A stretch of 64,000 nucleotides of DNA from Punica granatum (GCF_007655135.1 NC_045131.1:30922001-30986000), one strand, 5' to 3'. Shown: positions 11,106 to 22,665, counted from the first letter of the stretch. Numbers and translations are program-made. Notes: a model not told the origin generated them from the sequence alone.

Positions 11106-12594
11106 TTCGAGCCCCTCTGCAAGGGGAGGTTTGAGTGGGAAAGAGTCTCCAGTAGTGACCTGTCTGTAACTTTAATACCTGCTGTTAGGTTCATGGACTT
11201 CCTAATGTGCCATTTGGCTTTGTGCGTGTAGTTTTTATCAGAAGAAATTGTTTTGTTTCAGGTTAAAGAGGCACAGTTAAATTCCACTTTGTAGTTTCTC
11301 AGTTTGATCTTTTAACTAATATTTGCAGGTTCTTTGGCATGATAGTTTCTGCACATCGGGGCCTGTCTAATTATGGTTCCTACAAGTTACAAATATCATG
11401 TAGTCTTGGCAATAGTTCTAACGAGGCAGAGAAGATTCCAAGAGCACATCCAACTTTATGTGGAGACTTATAACGCGTGGAGCCCTTATATATAAGCTCA
11501 AAAACTTTCGCGAAACAGCACTGTTTCAGCATTTAGCATTCAATGCTGGAAATTCTACAAAAATCTTGAGATTGAGAGGTGAACCCTCCAGGTCCAGGCA
11601 CCAACATCTTGTTCATTGGCCCATAGTACAATGAGAAGCCTAATTACCCTTAGAGGCAAACTGTGTAATGGGGGACAAGGAACTAATACATGCAAGTTAA
11701 CTGGGCTTTTCATGCAGACATAGTCGGATGAAACTATTGAGATGTCAAAAACAACCTTCAGCAACGTTTATCGGAGCACTTCTCAAAAAAAAAATAAAAT
11801 TTAAGCTTCTTGTTTTGGAACGATCATCTCAGGAATGGGAAAATAAATACCAGCCGAGATCTGCAGTCTTCAGCACCATCTTCTTCATTCTGAGGCTGAC
11901 ATACATAATGCGTTTTGCCAGGGCACCCTCATAATACCGACCAAGATCTACAGCGTTCAGCACCGTCTCACATATGTAAGACGAGGAACGTATAAGATTG
12001 ATCAGAGGCCCAATTTCTTTAGTCTTTGTTTTCTTGTTAAAAGAATGATGGAGATAATGTTGCCGGCCGATATGGGCAGCTTGACATTGTCTTTGGGGAA
12101 GGAAAAGCGTATTAGGTTAAGAAACTGGTTTGACACTGTCTGGAGAGCACATAATAAGGCCAAGCATGACTTTATCTTTACAACATATCATGAACCTTTT
12201 AATCCTCTTCATCTTTTAACTGACTCTCAACTCCCTTTATTTCTTGCACTAGCAAACTCAACAGGTCTCTCATTTTTCTCAGAGACATATACCGTAAATT
12301 CATTCATTTCGAGTATCTTTCTAATTGGGACTGACTGATAGTACATGCTGTTGTCTCAAGCGCAATCTTGGCAGCCACATGCAGCATTGATGTATACACG
12401 GAAGTCCTTTCAAAATCTATCAGAGATGATTACAATGGGCAAGCAAAGCTCACATGACTGTTACTATTTCGTTTCTCGAATATTTACATATAGCCTTTTG
12501 AAGGTGCTCCGCTGTCTGCCCATCCATTGCTGCGATGGAGTAAAAGCTCGAGATAAAAGTCGGCCTCAGCTTCCAAAAAAAAAAAAAGGGAAAA

Positions 12595-13095
12595 AAAGAC
12601 AAAATCTCCCTTATGATTTGGAGTCGGGAGAAATAGCACGATGTCCTTTTGTTTGGGACAATTAGCCCCTGTGATTTGCTGCGTTAGACATAGGGGGTTA
12701 CGGCATTAAATTTTTTTTCATTTTTAGTCCTCAATCTTTAACATTTTAATCATTTTGGTCATAAATCTTTTTCTTTTATCATTCCTATCATCAACTTTCC
12801 ATTTTGTTTCATTTTAGTTCTATAAAGAAAAATGGGAGGGGAGAGGGTCGGGGCCGCCAATTGGCAATCCCGAACTCTCCACCGAGGGTGCCGGCACCCA
12901 CAGAAGACGCCGGTGACCTCGGTGGAGGGGTCGGGGACGTCGATTGGCAGCCTCGATCCTAAATCGTCCGGGGACCCCGAGTCGGAGTCCCTATGTCTAA
13001 CGGAGCAAATTACGAGGGGTCAATTGTCTTAAACAAAATAACATTGTGCGATTTGTCTCGATCCCAAACCACAATGGGGGTTTTCATCTTTTTCC
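12595..13095. mobile_element. Foldback/long-TIR element in the broken phosphatase exon 3
   Basis: Long inverted ends of about 100 bp: GTTTGGGACAATTAGCCCC and TTTGCTGCGTTAGACATAGG on the left pair with CCTATGTCTAACGGAGCAAA and GGGGTCAATTGTC on the right. The core (CACCCACAGAAG, GACGTCGATTGGC) is GC-rich and related to the element at 5.1-5.7 kb. It carries no transposase. Confidence 0.72.
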
Positions 13096-13911
13096 TAAAA
13101 AAAAATCATCACCTAAGTAAAATAAGTTGGGGGACCAACCCAACTGTTCGAGCTTGTGGGAGACTTTTATAGCATCTCGTTCATGCAGCCTTGCAAAGCG
13201 GGTGGTCACGATAAGCCACAATTCAAAATATTGATGCATAAATCACAAAACTTGGAAAGGGGCTGCTATACTCTGCAGTACATATAGGGCTGGCAATATT
13301 TGATACGACACGATTACACGACACGGACACGACACGGAGTTAAACGGGTTCGGGTTGGGTATTTTTGATATTCGGGTTAAACGGGTCCAACCCGTTTAGA
13401 CACGATTAATAAGCGTGTCTTACCGGGTTGAACCCGTGTAACCCGATTATACACGATTAAACACGTTTAAATAAACGTGTTTAATCGTGTTACTATAATC
13501 GTGTAACCCGTTTAGACACGTTTATGTATATGAATTGACCAAAATATCCTTTATGTAACCCTAACCCTAACATTCGATTTCCAATTCGCAAACCTATTTT
13601 CATTTCCTTCAGAGTTCAGACCTTCGTTGCTTCCAGATCCTCCAGAGTCCAGACCCTAATTTCATTCGACCTCGACCCCAACGGTCCCGACCCTCTGCTC
13701 TGGCCTCTTCCCTTCCGCAGTTCGCACGACCTCGACCTCTGGCCTCTTCCCTTTTGCGCGACTTCGACCCCGATCCCGACCCCGACCCTCTGGCCTCTTC
13801 CCTTCCTTTCACCGTTCCTCTCGTGGTTTTCATCTTCCTTCTCCACTGCTCTGCCCTGCTCTGCTTTTCCTCCGTCTGGAGATTCCGGCTCCAGTGACCC
13901 CCTCTACAGCT

Positions 13912-14304
13912 CTACTTCAAGCTCAAGGTACTCTTTTCCACTTCTCTCTCTCTCTCTCTCGCGCCATCTAACCTGGGGTCTCTTCTTTCCTGAGCTGAAT
14001 TGCTTTCCATGATTGTACTTGATCCTGATGGTATGCCCAATCGTAAAGTCAAATCACACTCCTTCCCAATAGACTTGGGTTTAGTTCCCCTGAAATCTGA
14101 TCCAGCAAAAGCAATAGCGGTTGAAATGTTTTCAGCATTCGTCTGAGAGGCAAAAGGGTTGTGCAAGATATGAATATCAGCAGGCTCCATCGTAAAGGTT
14201 TTGACTGGTGTGCCAGCAATTATTGTTTCGAGGAAGGTGATTTTGTTGGAAGGAGGATGGGAATTGAATGGTTGGGTGCGCAGCCATGAACAGAAGCGAG
14301 CCAA
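13912..14304 (-). other. Unidentified open frame inside the hAT element, possible captured host fragment
   Basis: A 130-codon reverse-strand frame inside the hAT element, bounded upstream by further open sequence, has non-repetitive composition (NPFASQTNAEN, ECDLTLRLGIPSGSS). It does not resemble transposase. I do not recognise the family. It may be a fragment of a host gene carried by the element or chance coding. The neighbouring 13.6-13.9 kb stretch is C-rich (CGACCTCGACC-type runs), unlike the AT-rich ends. Confidence 0.3.
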
Positions 14305-14784
14305 TTACAAGGTGGGCTGATAGTAAGAGGCAGGAAGACGAAAGCTTTGTTTGTTTCTGTCAGATGGGCATTATCCGCTAAAGGAAGATTGTCCATGTAT
14401 TGCATGAGAATTGGAATTGCACCCGCTAATCAGTAGAAAACTGGGGCTTACCAGTTACCAGGCAACACAACAATCCTAATTTCCAATGAATTGCTTAAGC
14501 AGCATTGTTTCTCAAAGTACTGCAAGTATAGGTTTTTACAGCAGCAACTTGACTAGAGAAAACCTCAGTACAGACTTTAACAAAGGCAGCAGCGTACCTC
14601 CATGGCATTATGATGAATCTTTCTGATATCAAATCACTCGTAACACACCTCGACAGAAATATTTTACATTAAGGCAGACTGGAACCAACATTAGTTCTGC
14701 TTCTGATTGACTTCACTGCTAAAATGAACTCCATTTAATCAAATATCCAACGCAATATCAACTCACTGCTTTTTCTACAATTGG

Positions 14785-15094
14785 TGTGGTCATTCCCATA
14801 TCCACGGTTGCCTCCGAGGCAGCATTCAGCTGTGGAGGTCGTGTTCTCGATCAATATCGGAGTTATTTGAAACCCGACCTTGTGGAAGCACTCATGTGCT
14901 CTCGAGATTGGCTTTATGGATTAGCTGGTAAGTTTACTTTTCAGATTTGATTTCTAAAGTTCTTTTGTTAATCTCTCTCTTTTTTGAATGTAGATGGTTG
15001 TGGGATTTCCATGGATCAACTCACAGAGGATGTGATGAACTTAAATATTAGTGATGAGCCATCAACTCAAGGATCCAATACAGTGGTTAATTAA
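14785..15094 (+). pseudogene. hAT transposase C-terminal dimerisation-domain remnant
   Basis: The frame includes VASEAAFSCGGRVLDQYRS and then LKPDLVEALMCSRDWLYG, the classic hATC motif of plant hAT (RICESLEEPER/DAYSLEEPER-like) transposases. A donor at 14928 and an acceptor at 14991-14993 join a short acidic tail ending TAA at 15092-15094. The zinc-finger and catalytic parts are absent upstream. Confidence 0.88.
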
Positions 15095-16889
15095 GGGAGA
15101 GATTACCTCTTAGGAACATCAACGGGTTCATGGAATGGAATATCTCTTGGTAAGAGTTGTAGAGCTCTACTGCTTTTTATTGATTTTTTCATTGGAATAT
15201 CTCTTGGGGAGAATTAATTGGAATTTTGTGGTATTTGTCTGGATTTTGTTTGTTGAAGATTCATGTCGGTATACTTAGTTGGGCTTTTCTTTTTGTTCTG
15301 CTGATTTTTGCAGAAACCTTGATAGAGCTGTGTCTGTTTCTCCAGACAAAATCCCAAAGTGAGCTTTTTTTTCCTTGCTTTAACATTAGTAACATGTGAT
15401 GTTTCATGCTTTTAGTTTCTGCTTGATGACTAAATTAGATGGTCGAGGAGGTTACCATTCTTTTCTGGTAGAGTACAAGGAAAATAGAGCTCCTCGCTTT
15501 TCAAGAGGCATTGTCACAGTTTTGATTGGTCTGTAGCTGCTGAATTGACTTTGCATAATTTTATTGTTGAATACGTAACATGATCCTCCATGCACAAAAG
15601 CATGTCTGTTTGAATTCTACATCTCCACTAAGACGACGTGCTGAACGAGGTCCTAGTGGATGCATCCCAGTAAATTGAGTTACAAATTCTTTCCCCCTCC
15701 TCCCTAAACAACTCCATGAGAGCATCACCGCTCTAAAATCAGTAGGATTTATTGAATTCTTTTCTTTAATTTTTCCTTTTAATTTTAGGCCCTTCTCTTT
15801 ATTATTGTGTAGTTGCCTTAATTAATTTTGATTAGAGAATTTGTGGGAGTCTCTCTTTATAAAGCTTGATTTGTGTACCCAAGCTTTTGCGGAGAATTAA
15901 CGGAGGAAATCAATTAAATTCGTAGAACAGAGAGGATCGTTCTTGTAAATTTCTTTTGCTCGTCTAGCAATTTCGATAGATTCATGTGTCGACATAATTA
16001 TCAAGGGGCAGGTTTTTGACATTTTTCCCACGTTTAATTTACTCAACTCCACTTTGAATTCTACATCTCCACTTTATGCTTTTGATTCAAGTTATGTCTG
16101 TTTATCATGCTGACATGCTTTGAGTTCATATTTGCAGGCAATAGGTTCCAAGGGAATGCCTTCACACCAACCTTCTTTATGAGAAAAGATGTTGTCTCCT
16201 TATTTTTGGGTTTGGTTAGTGGAATTATGCTGAGCAACGCAAGATTGGGAGTTTCTTAGGTTTTATTATGTATGGATAATTATGAACATGGAGTATAATA
16301 GTTTTCAGAGATTGGAGGATTTTCAGAGTTTCCAGGAGAAATGTTTTGGATATTACTGTGAAATGCTATGTGCCTTTTTAATTACTTTGTGGAGCTTCAA
16401 TTTTGTATGATTAGATTAGTATGGAAATGATTTTGTTCTAGTCACTTTCCAATTTTTTAGGTGTATCGTTGTTTCAATAAACGGGTTATAAATGGATAAA
16501 CGGGTTATTGTTCTCATTCCTTTTCTTCTCGGGTTAACGTGTCCCGTGTCCGGGTAACCGGGTTAAATGGATAAACGGGTCGTGTTAACGTGTCCGGGTA
16601 ACCGGATTGAACGGATAAACGGGTCGTGTTAACGTGTCCAGGTACCGGTTATAATCGTGTCGTGTATACGTGTACCTGTTATGACACGATTTAATAAACG
16701 GGTATAAACGTGTCGTGTACGGGTTGACACGGATATAATCGTGTCGTGTTCGTGTATGAGAAACCTGACCCGTTTAATAATCGTGTCGTGTACGGGTTAT
16801 AACTTTGATGACACGAACCTGTTTAGACACGACACGTATAAACACGACACGACACGAATTGCCACCCCTAAGTACATATTTTTCTCCAT

Positions 16890-17489
16890 CTTAAATTTTA
16901 CCGGACTTACATGGTCTTGGACTCAACTTTCAACTTAAAAGCTCGAGCTAATAAGTTGTGAAATCCAATCTCATATAAACCATTCAATTTTCTTTTAGTT
17001 TTTTTGATGTGGGATTAACTTTTCCCAATTGACTTTTATATTTCCAACATCCGCCCTCACGTGGTACCGTGTGGTCTTTCTCATGATTTGCCTATATGGG
17101 CCACGTGAACCTTAACCGCCCGCCCTCAACAACTTACCTCGAGCCAGTCTCTCATCTCTTCCGATCTCAAGCCTTAACTGCCTCGAGGTGGGCTACTTCT
17201 TGCACACTCGGGCGAGGGGATCAACTACTACGAGCCGGGCTTCTATTTCCGATCTCAGACTTCACTGGCGTTGTGTGGGCTCCTGCGCATACGTCTCTCC
17301 ATGATCATTATCATGAGCTCTGATACCATCTTAAATTTTACCGGACTTACATAGGTTTGAACTCAATTTTTAACTTAAAAGTTCGAGCTAATAAGTTGTG
17401 ACATCCAATCCCATATAAATCATTCAATTTTCTTTTACTTTTCTTGACGTGTGATTAATTTTTTTCAATTGACTTTTATATTTCCAACG
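16890..17489 (-). mobile_element. TRIM (terminal-repeat retrotransposon in miniature), 600 bp
   Basis: Two 160-bp direct repeats (16890-17049 and 17330-17489) share CTTAAATTTTACCGGACTTA at one end and TTATATTTCCAAC at the other. Read on the minus strand, the LTR starts near TGTTGGAAATATAAAAG and is followed after one base by TGGTATCAGAGC (17328-17317), a primer-binding site for initiator tRNA-Met. The 280-bp interior has no gag or pol. The flanks carry CTCCAT on both sides (16884-16889 and 17490-17495), a likely target-site duplication. Copy B shows a single CCTCGAT at the matching empty site. Confidence 0.85.
17317..17328 (-). promoter_or_regulatory. Primer-binding site (initiator tRNA-Met) of the TRIM
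   Basis: The minus-strand sequence TGGTATCAGAGC lies one base inside the 5' LTR and matches the 3' end complement used for priming by plant Ty1/copia and TRIM elements. Confidence 0.85.
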
Positions 17490-18265
17490 CTCCATTTGTT
17501 CAAAAGTATGAAGGAGATCGTGGTTAATCAGCTTACAAAAGAACAGCACAGCATCAATCTGAGATGCAAACCACAATAATATTCCGAATCCGGAACCCAT
17601 CTCACCGTTAGACCAGATTTAACCAGACAGAAGCATGATTGCTTCTTGACAATTCTCCCCTTTCTCACCCAAATGTCGAACAAATATTCAGTGAAAAATT
17701 ATCAACTTTTTATTTCCAGTGGATGGAAACCGGAGGCTTGAAAATGCAAGAGATTCAACTGTAACGGGAAAAGGTCTGAATGGAATGAATCATGCCAAGA
17801 ACCTACTGGGTGGGAAATGAATGACAAAAGAAGGATCTGACGCGGACTATCAGAAACTCAGCTGAAGATTAGAGGTGCAGTCCAGAATGATGCAGGGAGG
17901 TTAAGCTAAGCACGTCGGAGAGAGCGAGAGCGGACAGCCCGAGAGCTCTTGGCATGGCGGAGCAGCCTGATGCAACGAGTAACTGCCGGACCAGCTCGAT
18001 CAGAGCTCCCTCCTCTTCCTCCACCCGCCTCCTCCCAGTAACTGCAGAAAGCACCGACTTTGTGCTTCAGTTGTAGTGGCCACAGAGCATGTCAGAAGCA
18101 GAGAACTCCGATTACTTCTGCTGTCGCTTGCTGCTAGCTGCGGACCGAGGAGGGGCGATGACAGGGCAGGAAATGGCTGCTCCTTCCTGGACCGGAGATT
18201 GGAAGGTGAAGAAGTATACAGCAGGAGTGCATTTCATACTTCATTTGCTCCGAAGAAGCTTCGGA

Positions 18266-20843
18266 TGGATTCAAATTCAATGTAGTCTAATACATCTAAT
18301 CTAATAAATAAATTCACTTAAAATTCCAGATTCTTTGTTCCTCGATTAACAAGATTCAAAGTTTCATAACGACTCCATAGTCTTTCAAGTGTATCTGATA
18401 AGCTGGAAATATCGCAGCGAATGAACCACGATCTGTTTCAAGTAACCGAGGCACTGTCTATCAAAATCCCGTCCCGGGCTAACTAATACCTGTGTTGCAT
18501 CAGCTTTTAAAAAGTACAAATAAATTGAAAGCGAAACTGATAGGCTGCAAAGTAACAAAACTCCAACAAGGTGCTTAAATGCCTACAAATATGTGTCCAA
18601 GAAGAGATGTTTGACAATTTACTCCATTTCTAAAACCAAACTGTTTCCTCCAAGTCTATCTCCCCATATTATAACAAGTAGTAGCATAAAAGATCTAAAG
18701 AAGCTAAAAAAGTAGAATCCAATATGTAGCTACTTGATTCAAGAACATAATAGTTAATTTTGAATCTGTCTGCACCCTCGCTAGAGCCCCGGATCGATCA
18801 CTCGGCTCGTCTTTGTTGCAGTTCAGGCTTCAGATCCTGTTCCTTCAGGTTGAGGGAGCATCTGGTATCTTCAAACTGGGCAGGAGTTGTGCAGGGCCAG
18901 CTATATGGTTCGATGCAGTCAAGAGTAATAATACATAAAACAAATTTACAATCAAATATACAAGTATGTGAAGGAGGAATATTCCGAAATCGGAGCTGGA
19001 AAATAATAATACGACCAAGCAATGCTAAAATACAACATTATATATTATACTGTAATATTCTTATTTTCATATTCTTTTAATTTCATCTTGTACTCTATTT
19101 TTCACTTTACAATTTTGCCCCTTCGTTATTCTTTTTTTCATTTGGAATTTTTGTGTAACGATCTTTTTATACATGAATGAATATAATTGTGGATTTGGAC
19201 CAAATAATAAGATGTAGATATATCAAATCAAATCTAAATTGATGAGAATGTTGATATAAAAAACTATCGATGATTAATAAGATATTCTATCAATACGTGA
19301 ACGGAAAAATATATCTTAATAATACATTTGGACGAAAAATTCTCGATGATCAGTAAATTTCACCTTAAAAAGTGTACCTAGCTAGTGCTAACTTCTCATG
19401 CTATAATCATCAATAATATTATTAAAACAGTCTCAAAATATTAAATAAACGGAAGTTCCTCATTAGGGAGCTTCTTCTTTTTTTTCCCTAATTACACGCA
19501 GGAGCCAATTTAATATTTTGAGATTAAATATAAATAACTCATATAGATTCGATGGTAGTCTAATAGATCTACGAGAACGTCACTGTGAATATAAATTAGA
19601 ATAAAGTAAAAATAAACTAACTTGAGATTCCACTTTGTAGTTTCTCATATGGTAGCTTGGTATGTTTGAATTCCCAAACAAAAAATTTTAACTTTAACTT
19701 TAACTCAACATACTACACAACAAAAATACACAGTTTTCAAGTCAAAAATTTTGACTTTAACTTTAATTCAACACACTACACAACAAAAACACACGTTTCC
19801 CAAGTCAAATTTATAATCACATCTTACTTGTCATTTTCCACAATCAAAATCAAAATCAAAATCAAAGTTACTTTAATTCTGAAATCAAACCACTTGAGAG
19901 TTTTGCACAATATCATGTCTGTCTATTTATGCATGTAGACTTGGTAATTCCAACGGGGCAGAGAGAAGATGCGCAGAGCACATCAAATTTATATGGAAAC
20001 TTTTACGATGTACGTCAAGCCATTCTATAAATGGTAAAAGACAGAGTCAGGCCAGTGTATACTGTATATACTGTGAGACGCACAGCACACGATTAGGAAA
20101 AGCAATCTCTTTAAAAGCAACTGGAAATGCATACTCACCTGGCCTCTAGCTTGCTCAATGTACATTATCTATATATCTATATAAGAAAGCAATGACAAGG
20201 TAGGTCCAATCTCAAAACACTTGATTTTCGAATGAAATTTTCTCGGTTTTTTTTTTTATTTTTTTAAATTTAAAATTATTTTCTGTTATAAAATTGTCAA
20301 TAAAGTCTACTCAAATTATTTACGGTTATAATATTCCATTTAAAAAATCTAAGATCATCTCGAATTGAAGGTAATATGATCGCATTATTTTAGGTTACAA
20401 ATCTTCTAAAATTATCAAAAAAGTCAGATTATATATATATATATATATATATTATATAAATTCTTTCTAGTACGTTATAAATAACACAACCTTAGATATT
20501 CAGATACCTGCACAGACTGAGACCAACTTAAGCACTTTAGATTGCCGAGTTTCTCAACCAGTACTAATGTATCTATGAATTTGGCTCTTAAAATGTTTCT
20601 TCCGAGTTTCATTTTTTATTGTTTTTCCCTTCATTTTTTTTGTGTAGCTTTTGACTAATTTCGTCAAACTATCCCGTGCTAGTATACAATAGAACAGCGA
20701 CGACAGCTGACTAAAGTGAAGGCCTATAATACATTGTATATTATCAATCTAAGCTAGCTATATATCAAGAGTGAAGCAACACCCGACATGAAAGAAACAC
20801 GAACTAATATAGGATATTGGTAGAGATATAAGTATAGATATAG

Positions 20844-20874
<31 letters not shown>

Positions 20875-21440
20875 TGGCCAAGTATATATGGAATTTGGAT
20901 TGCAAATTTGGTAAGCAAAATTTATCCTAATACTTAGATTAGAACTTTAAAAAGGTAACTTAAAGATTAAAGATATATATACTTTTCCTATATCTTCTCG
21001 TTAAACTATACTTGTCAAGCACTTCATCAGCCGTCCTCAAAACATCGACTATAGAGGACTTATGCATGCAACAGAGAGTAGAGTCAGGACGGGGTGCGCT
21101 ACCTACATTGATTTTGCACGAGTCTCCCAGCTCGAAACTTCTGGGATACGCATCAAAGAGTGAAATCTGGGATACGCACTCGTCCTTCTCCTTTTGAAAG
21201 TCGTCGATTGAGGTTCGTGTTGATTTTGTTTGCGAAGTCACCACGATCAAATTTTACATGCTTGTCAATGTTATGTTATTAGAGATATTCTGAGTTCCAT
21301 GCATGTCCAACGTCTGATCGAGCATACCTAGCTATTAATTAGTTTAGTTGTTGATTATCGATTCACAAGACTGAATGTGCTCTGTTCTATATCCGTTCTC
21401 AGTCTTTCTGGTTCTAAAGATCTCCATTTATTCTCGCACA
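18266..21440. other. Spacer between segmental copies; no gene recognised
   Basis: AT-rich sequence with (TA)n microsatellites near 20,433-20,453 and 20,843-20,871. A short minus-strand stretch at about 18,785-18,865 (AACCTGAAGGAACAGGATCTG when reversed) resembles the tail of the RING pseudogene at 22,036-22,100. A MITE copy lies at 19.66 kb. No conserved coding signal otherwise. Confidence 0.5.
19655..19895. mobile_element. Second copy of the 7.5-kb MITE family, internally duplicated
   Basis: Shares CTACACAACAAAAACACACG and the TTTCCCAAGTCAAATTTATA block with 7,512-7,686. The left part is present twice in tandem (near 19,690 and 19,750), so this copy is longer. The GGCCCG ends are degraded. 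Confidence 0.65.
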
Positions 21441-22095
21441 ATGATGGAAGGTATGACGTATAATATTCCAGAGGAGACCTACTGGTGCTATCAGTGCGAT
21501 CAGTCGTTCGTCGGGCTCCTCCGAGTAAGAGAAGTGACTTGCTCCCACTGCCATGGAGGCTTTGTTCAAGAACTAAGTGAGGTGGTGGCCTCGGCCTCGG
21601 CTTCGGGAGGATATGATTTCAGCAAGAGAAACATCCTTCCTCCCCGAGTACCCCGAGAAATTGTGTACCATCTGATCAGGGGAGGCGACATGGTTAGGCT
21701 GATGGTTTTGCTTGACGTGTTGTTGGTGATAGAGGACACGGACACAAGTGGGGGAAAACCTGATTATTATGATGTGCTACAAGAGCTGTGGTCAGAACTC
21801 CTTCCCTACCTACACCTTAGATGGGGGACGCGACGACCTTTATTCAGGTCCCTACTTCGTGTACCACGGCCCTGTCTTCGATTCGACATTAATTGCTTGC
21901 AGTGCCCTGTATGCAAGGAGGAGTTCAAGGTCAGACTCGGAAGTGCGGATGATGCCCTGCCATCATATGTATCTTTGACTGCATTGTAGGATTGCTGGCT
22001 CTGGGCAATTCCTGCCCTGTTTGCCGATCCCAGATGCACCCTCAAACTCAAGGAGCAGTATCTGAACCCTGAACTGCAACTAGCTGAGGGATCGA
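21441..22095 (+). pseudogene. RING-type E3 ubiquitin ligase pseudogene (RDUF/RING1-like)
   Basis: Starts MMEGMTYNIPEETYWCYQCD, the N-terminal zinc ribbon (CYQC then CSHCHGGFVQEL) of the plant BCA2/RDUF-like RING-H2 family. The RING finger at about 21,897-22,040 is spread over three frames: CPVCKEEFKV in the first, MPCHHMY in the second, then DCIV and SCPVCRSQ in the third. At least two frameshifts therefore break the zinc-binding domain. The linker retains the GGDMVRLMVLLDVLL region. It is intronless, like its family. Function is lost unless sequencing errors explain both shifts. Confidence 0.8.
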
Positions 22096-22117
22096 CCCAG
22101 ATAGGTATATCTGGAAT

Positions 22118-22665
22118 TTTACTTTTTAAGTTAGTTCTGCTTGTAGTAATTCAGCATTTATTTATTAATTAGTTACTGAGAATTCTCAATATAGTGGTAA
22201 TGCCCAGTTGATAGATCAATAATCATTTAGGTGAAACATGGTGAGACCTGCTTTAGTAACTGTCAAGTGGAACTTAACGACAGAGAGCTGGAGGTCGGTC
22301 AGGCATCTTGGTGCCTGAATTCGGGGACAAGGGCCAATAATCAAAAATCAAAACCAAACCCGCAACCCCAGCCGACTTTGCTTGCCCCCAGCTAGGGCCC
22401 TGAAGGAGCCTCTCTGCTCCTTCACAATTGACAAGCGCTTCTCTTCACATCAAGATTCGCTGACCCCAGGTTCAGGTTGTCCTCTCAGATCCCTCGCTGA
22501 GAGCCCTCTTGGTGAGAGAAGTCGAAGAAGAAGCAACAGGGTGGGTGAAAATGCTTCCAGTGCTAAATCAAATATGATTCTACCTCACTAAATTCTGGAA
22601 TCGAGCTTGAGCTCCTCCTCCTATCAGCAACTGAGTTCAAATTTTCTCACCCAGGAATGATATGA
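22118..22665 (+). pseudogene. MYB-CC gene 3' remnant (copy B)
   Basis: Matches the last intron and last exon of the MYB-CC gene at 10.4-11.1 kb. Shared blocks include AGATTCGCTGACCCCAGGTT, GGGTGGGTGAAAATGCTTCC and TTTTCTCACCCAGGAATGAT. The DNA-binding domain and coiled coil are absent and the remaining frame is disrupted. It marks the left edge of segmental copy B. Confidence 0.88.

Larger units (their letters stand above)
13285..16870 (+). mobile_element. hAT-superfamily transposon, 3.6 kb, with TIRs and 8-bp target-site duplication
   Basis: Ends are TAGGGCTGGCAAT on the left and ATTGCCACCCCTA on the right, so the terminal inverted repeat is TAGGGNTGGCAAT. The flanks carry the 8-bp direct repeat AGTACATA (13277-13284 and 16871-16878), the hAT hallmark. 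Subterminal regions (13.3-13.53 and 16.47-16.86 kb) are packed with CGTGTCGTGT and ACGGGTT motifs, as expected for transposase-binding arrays. A transposase C-terminal remnant lies at 14.78-15.09 kb; the remainder of the transposase is missing, so the copy is non-autonomous. The paralogous copy B lacks the insertion. Confidence 0.9.
12000..18160 (-). pseudogene. SixA-like histidine phosphatase pseudogene (copy A)
   Basis: Degenerate paralogue of the intact gene at 23.3-25.8 kb. Remnants run from right to left. Exon 1 (about 18,150-17,900) keeps LLRHAKSS in a shifted frame. Exon 2 (about 13,220-13,095) is followed by the donor-like TTAGGTGATG. Exon 3 (about 12,575-12,450) keeps the codons for AAMDGQTAEH out of frame. 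Exon 4 lies in a stretch missing relative to copy B (its 23,650-24,550), and exon 5 is largely deleted near 12,135. Three mobile elements interrupt it: a foldback (12.6-13.1 kb), a hAT (13.3-16.9 kb) and a TRIM (16.9-17.5 kb). It cannot encode the enzyme. Confidence 0.85.
10425..18265. repeat. Segmental duplication, copy A
   Basis: Co-linear with 22,118-25,820 once the inserted elements are removed. Shared anchors include the MYB-CC last intron and exon, the spacer (CAACATCTTGTTCATTGG against CAACATCTTATTCATTGG), phosphatase exons 3, 2 and 1, and GGAGATTGGAAGGTGA at the right end (about 18,200 and 25,748). The left breakpoint is within MYB-CC intron 5. Confidence 0.88.

Noticed and set aside
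12832..13032. Open frame GGERVGAANWQ... as a gene
   Set aside because: It lies in the GC-rich core of a foldback element and mirrors the inverted repeat.
13555..13572. Telomere-like CCCTAACCCTAAC
   Set aside because: Only two units and not the plant TTTAGGG type; it lies inside the hAT element and is best seen as chance.
16890..17489. Cassandra-type TRIM carrying 5S rRNA promoter sequence
   Set aside because: The LTRs contain no recognisable 5S A/C-box region; only the general TRIM layout is supported.
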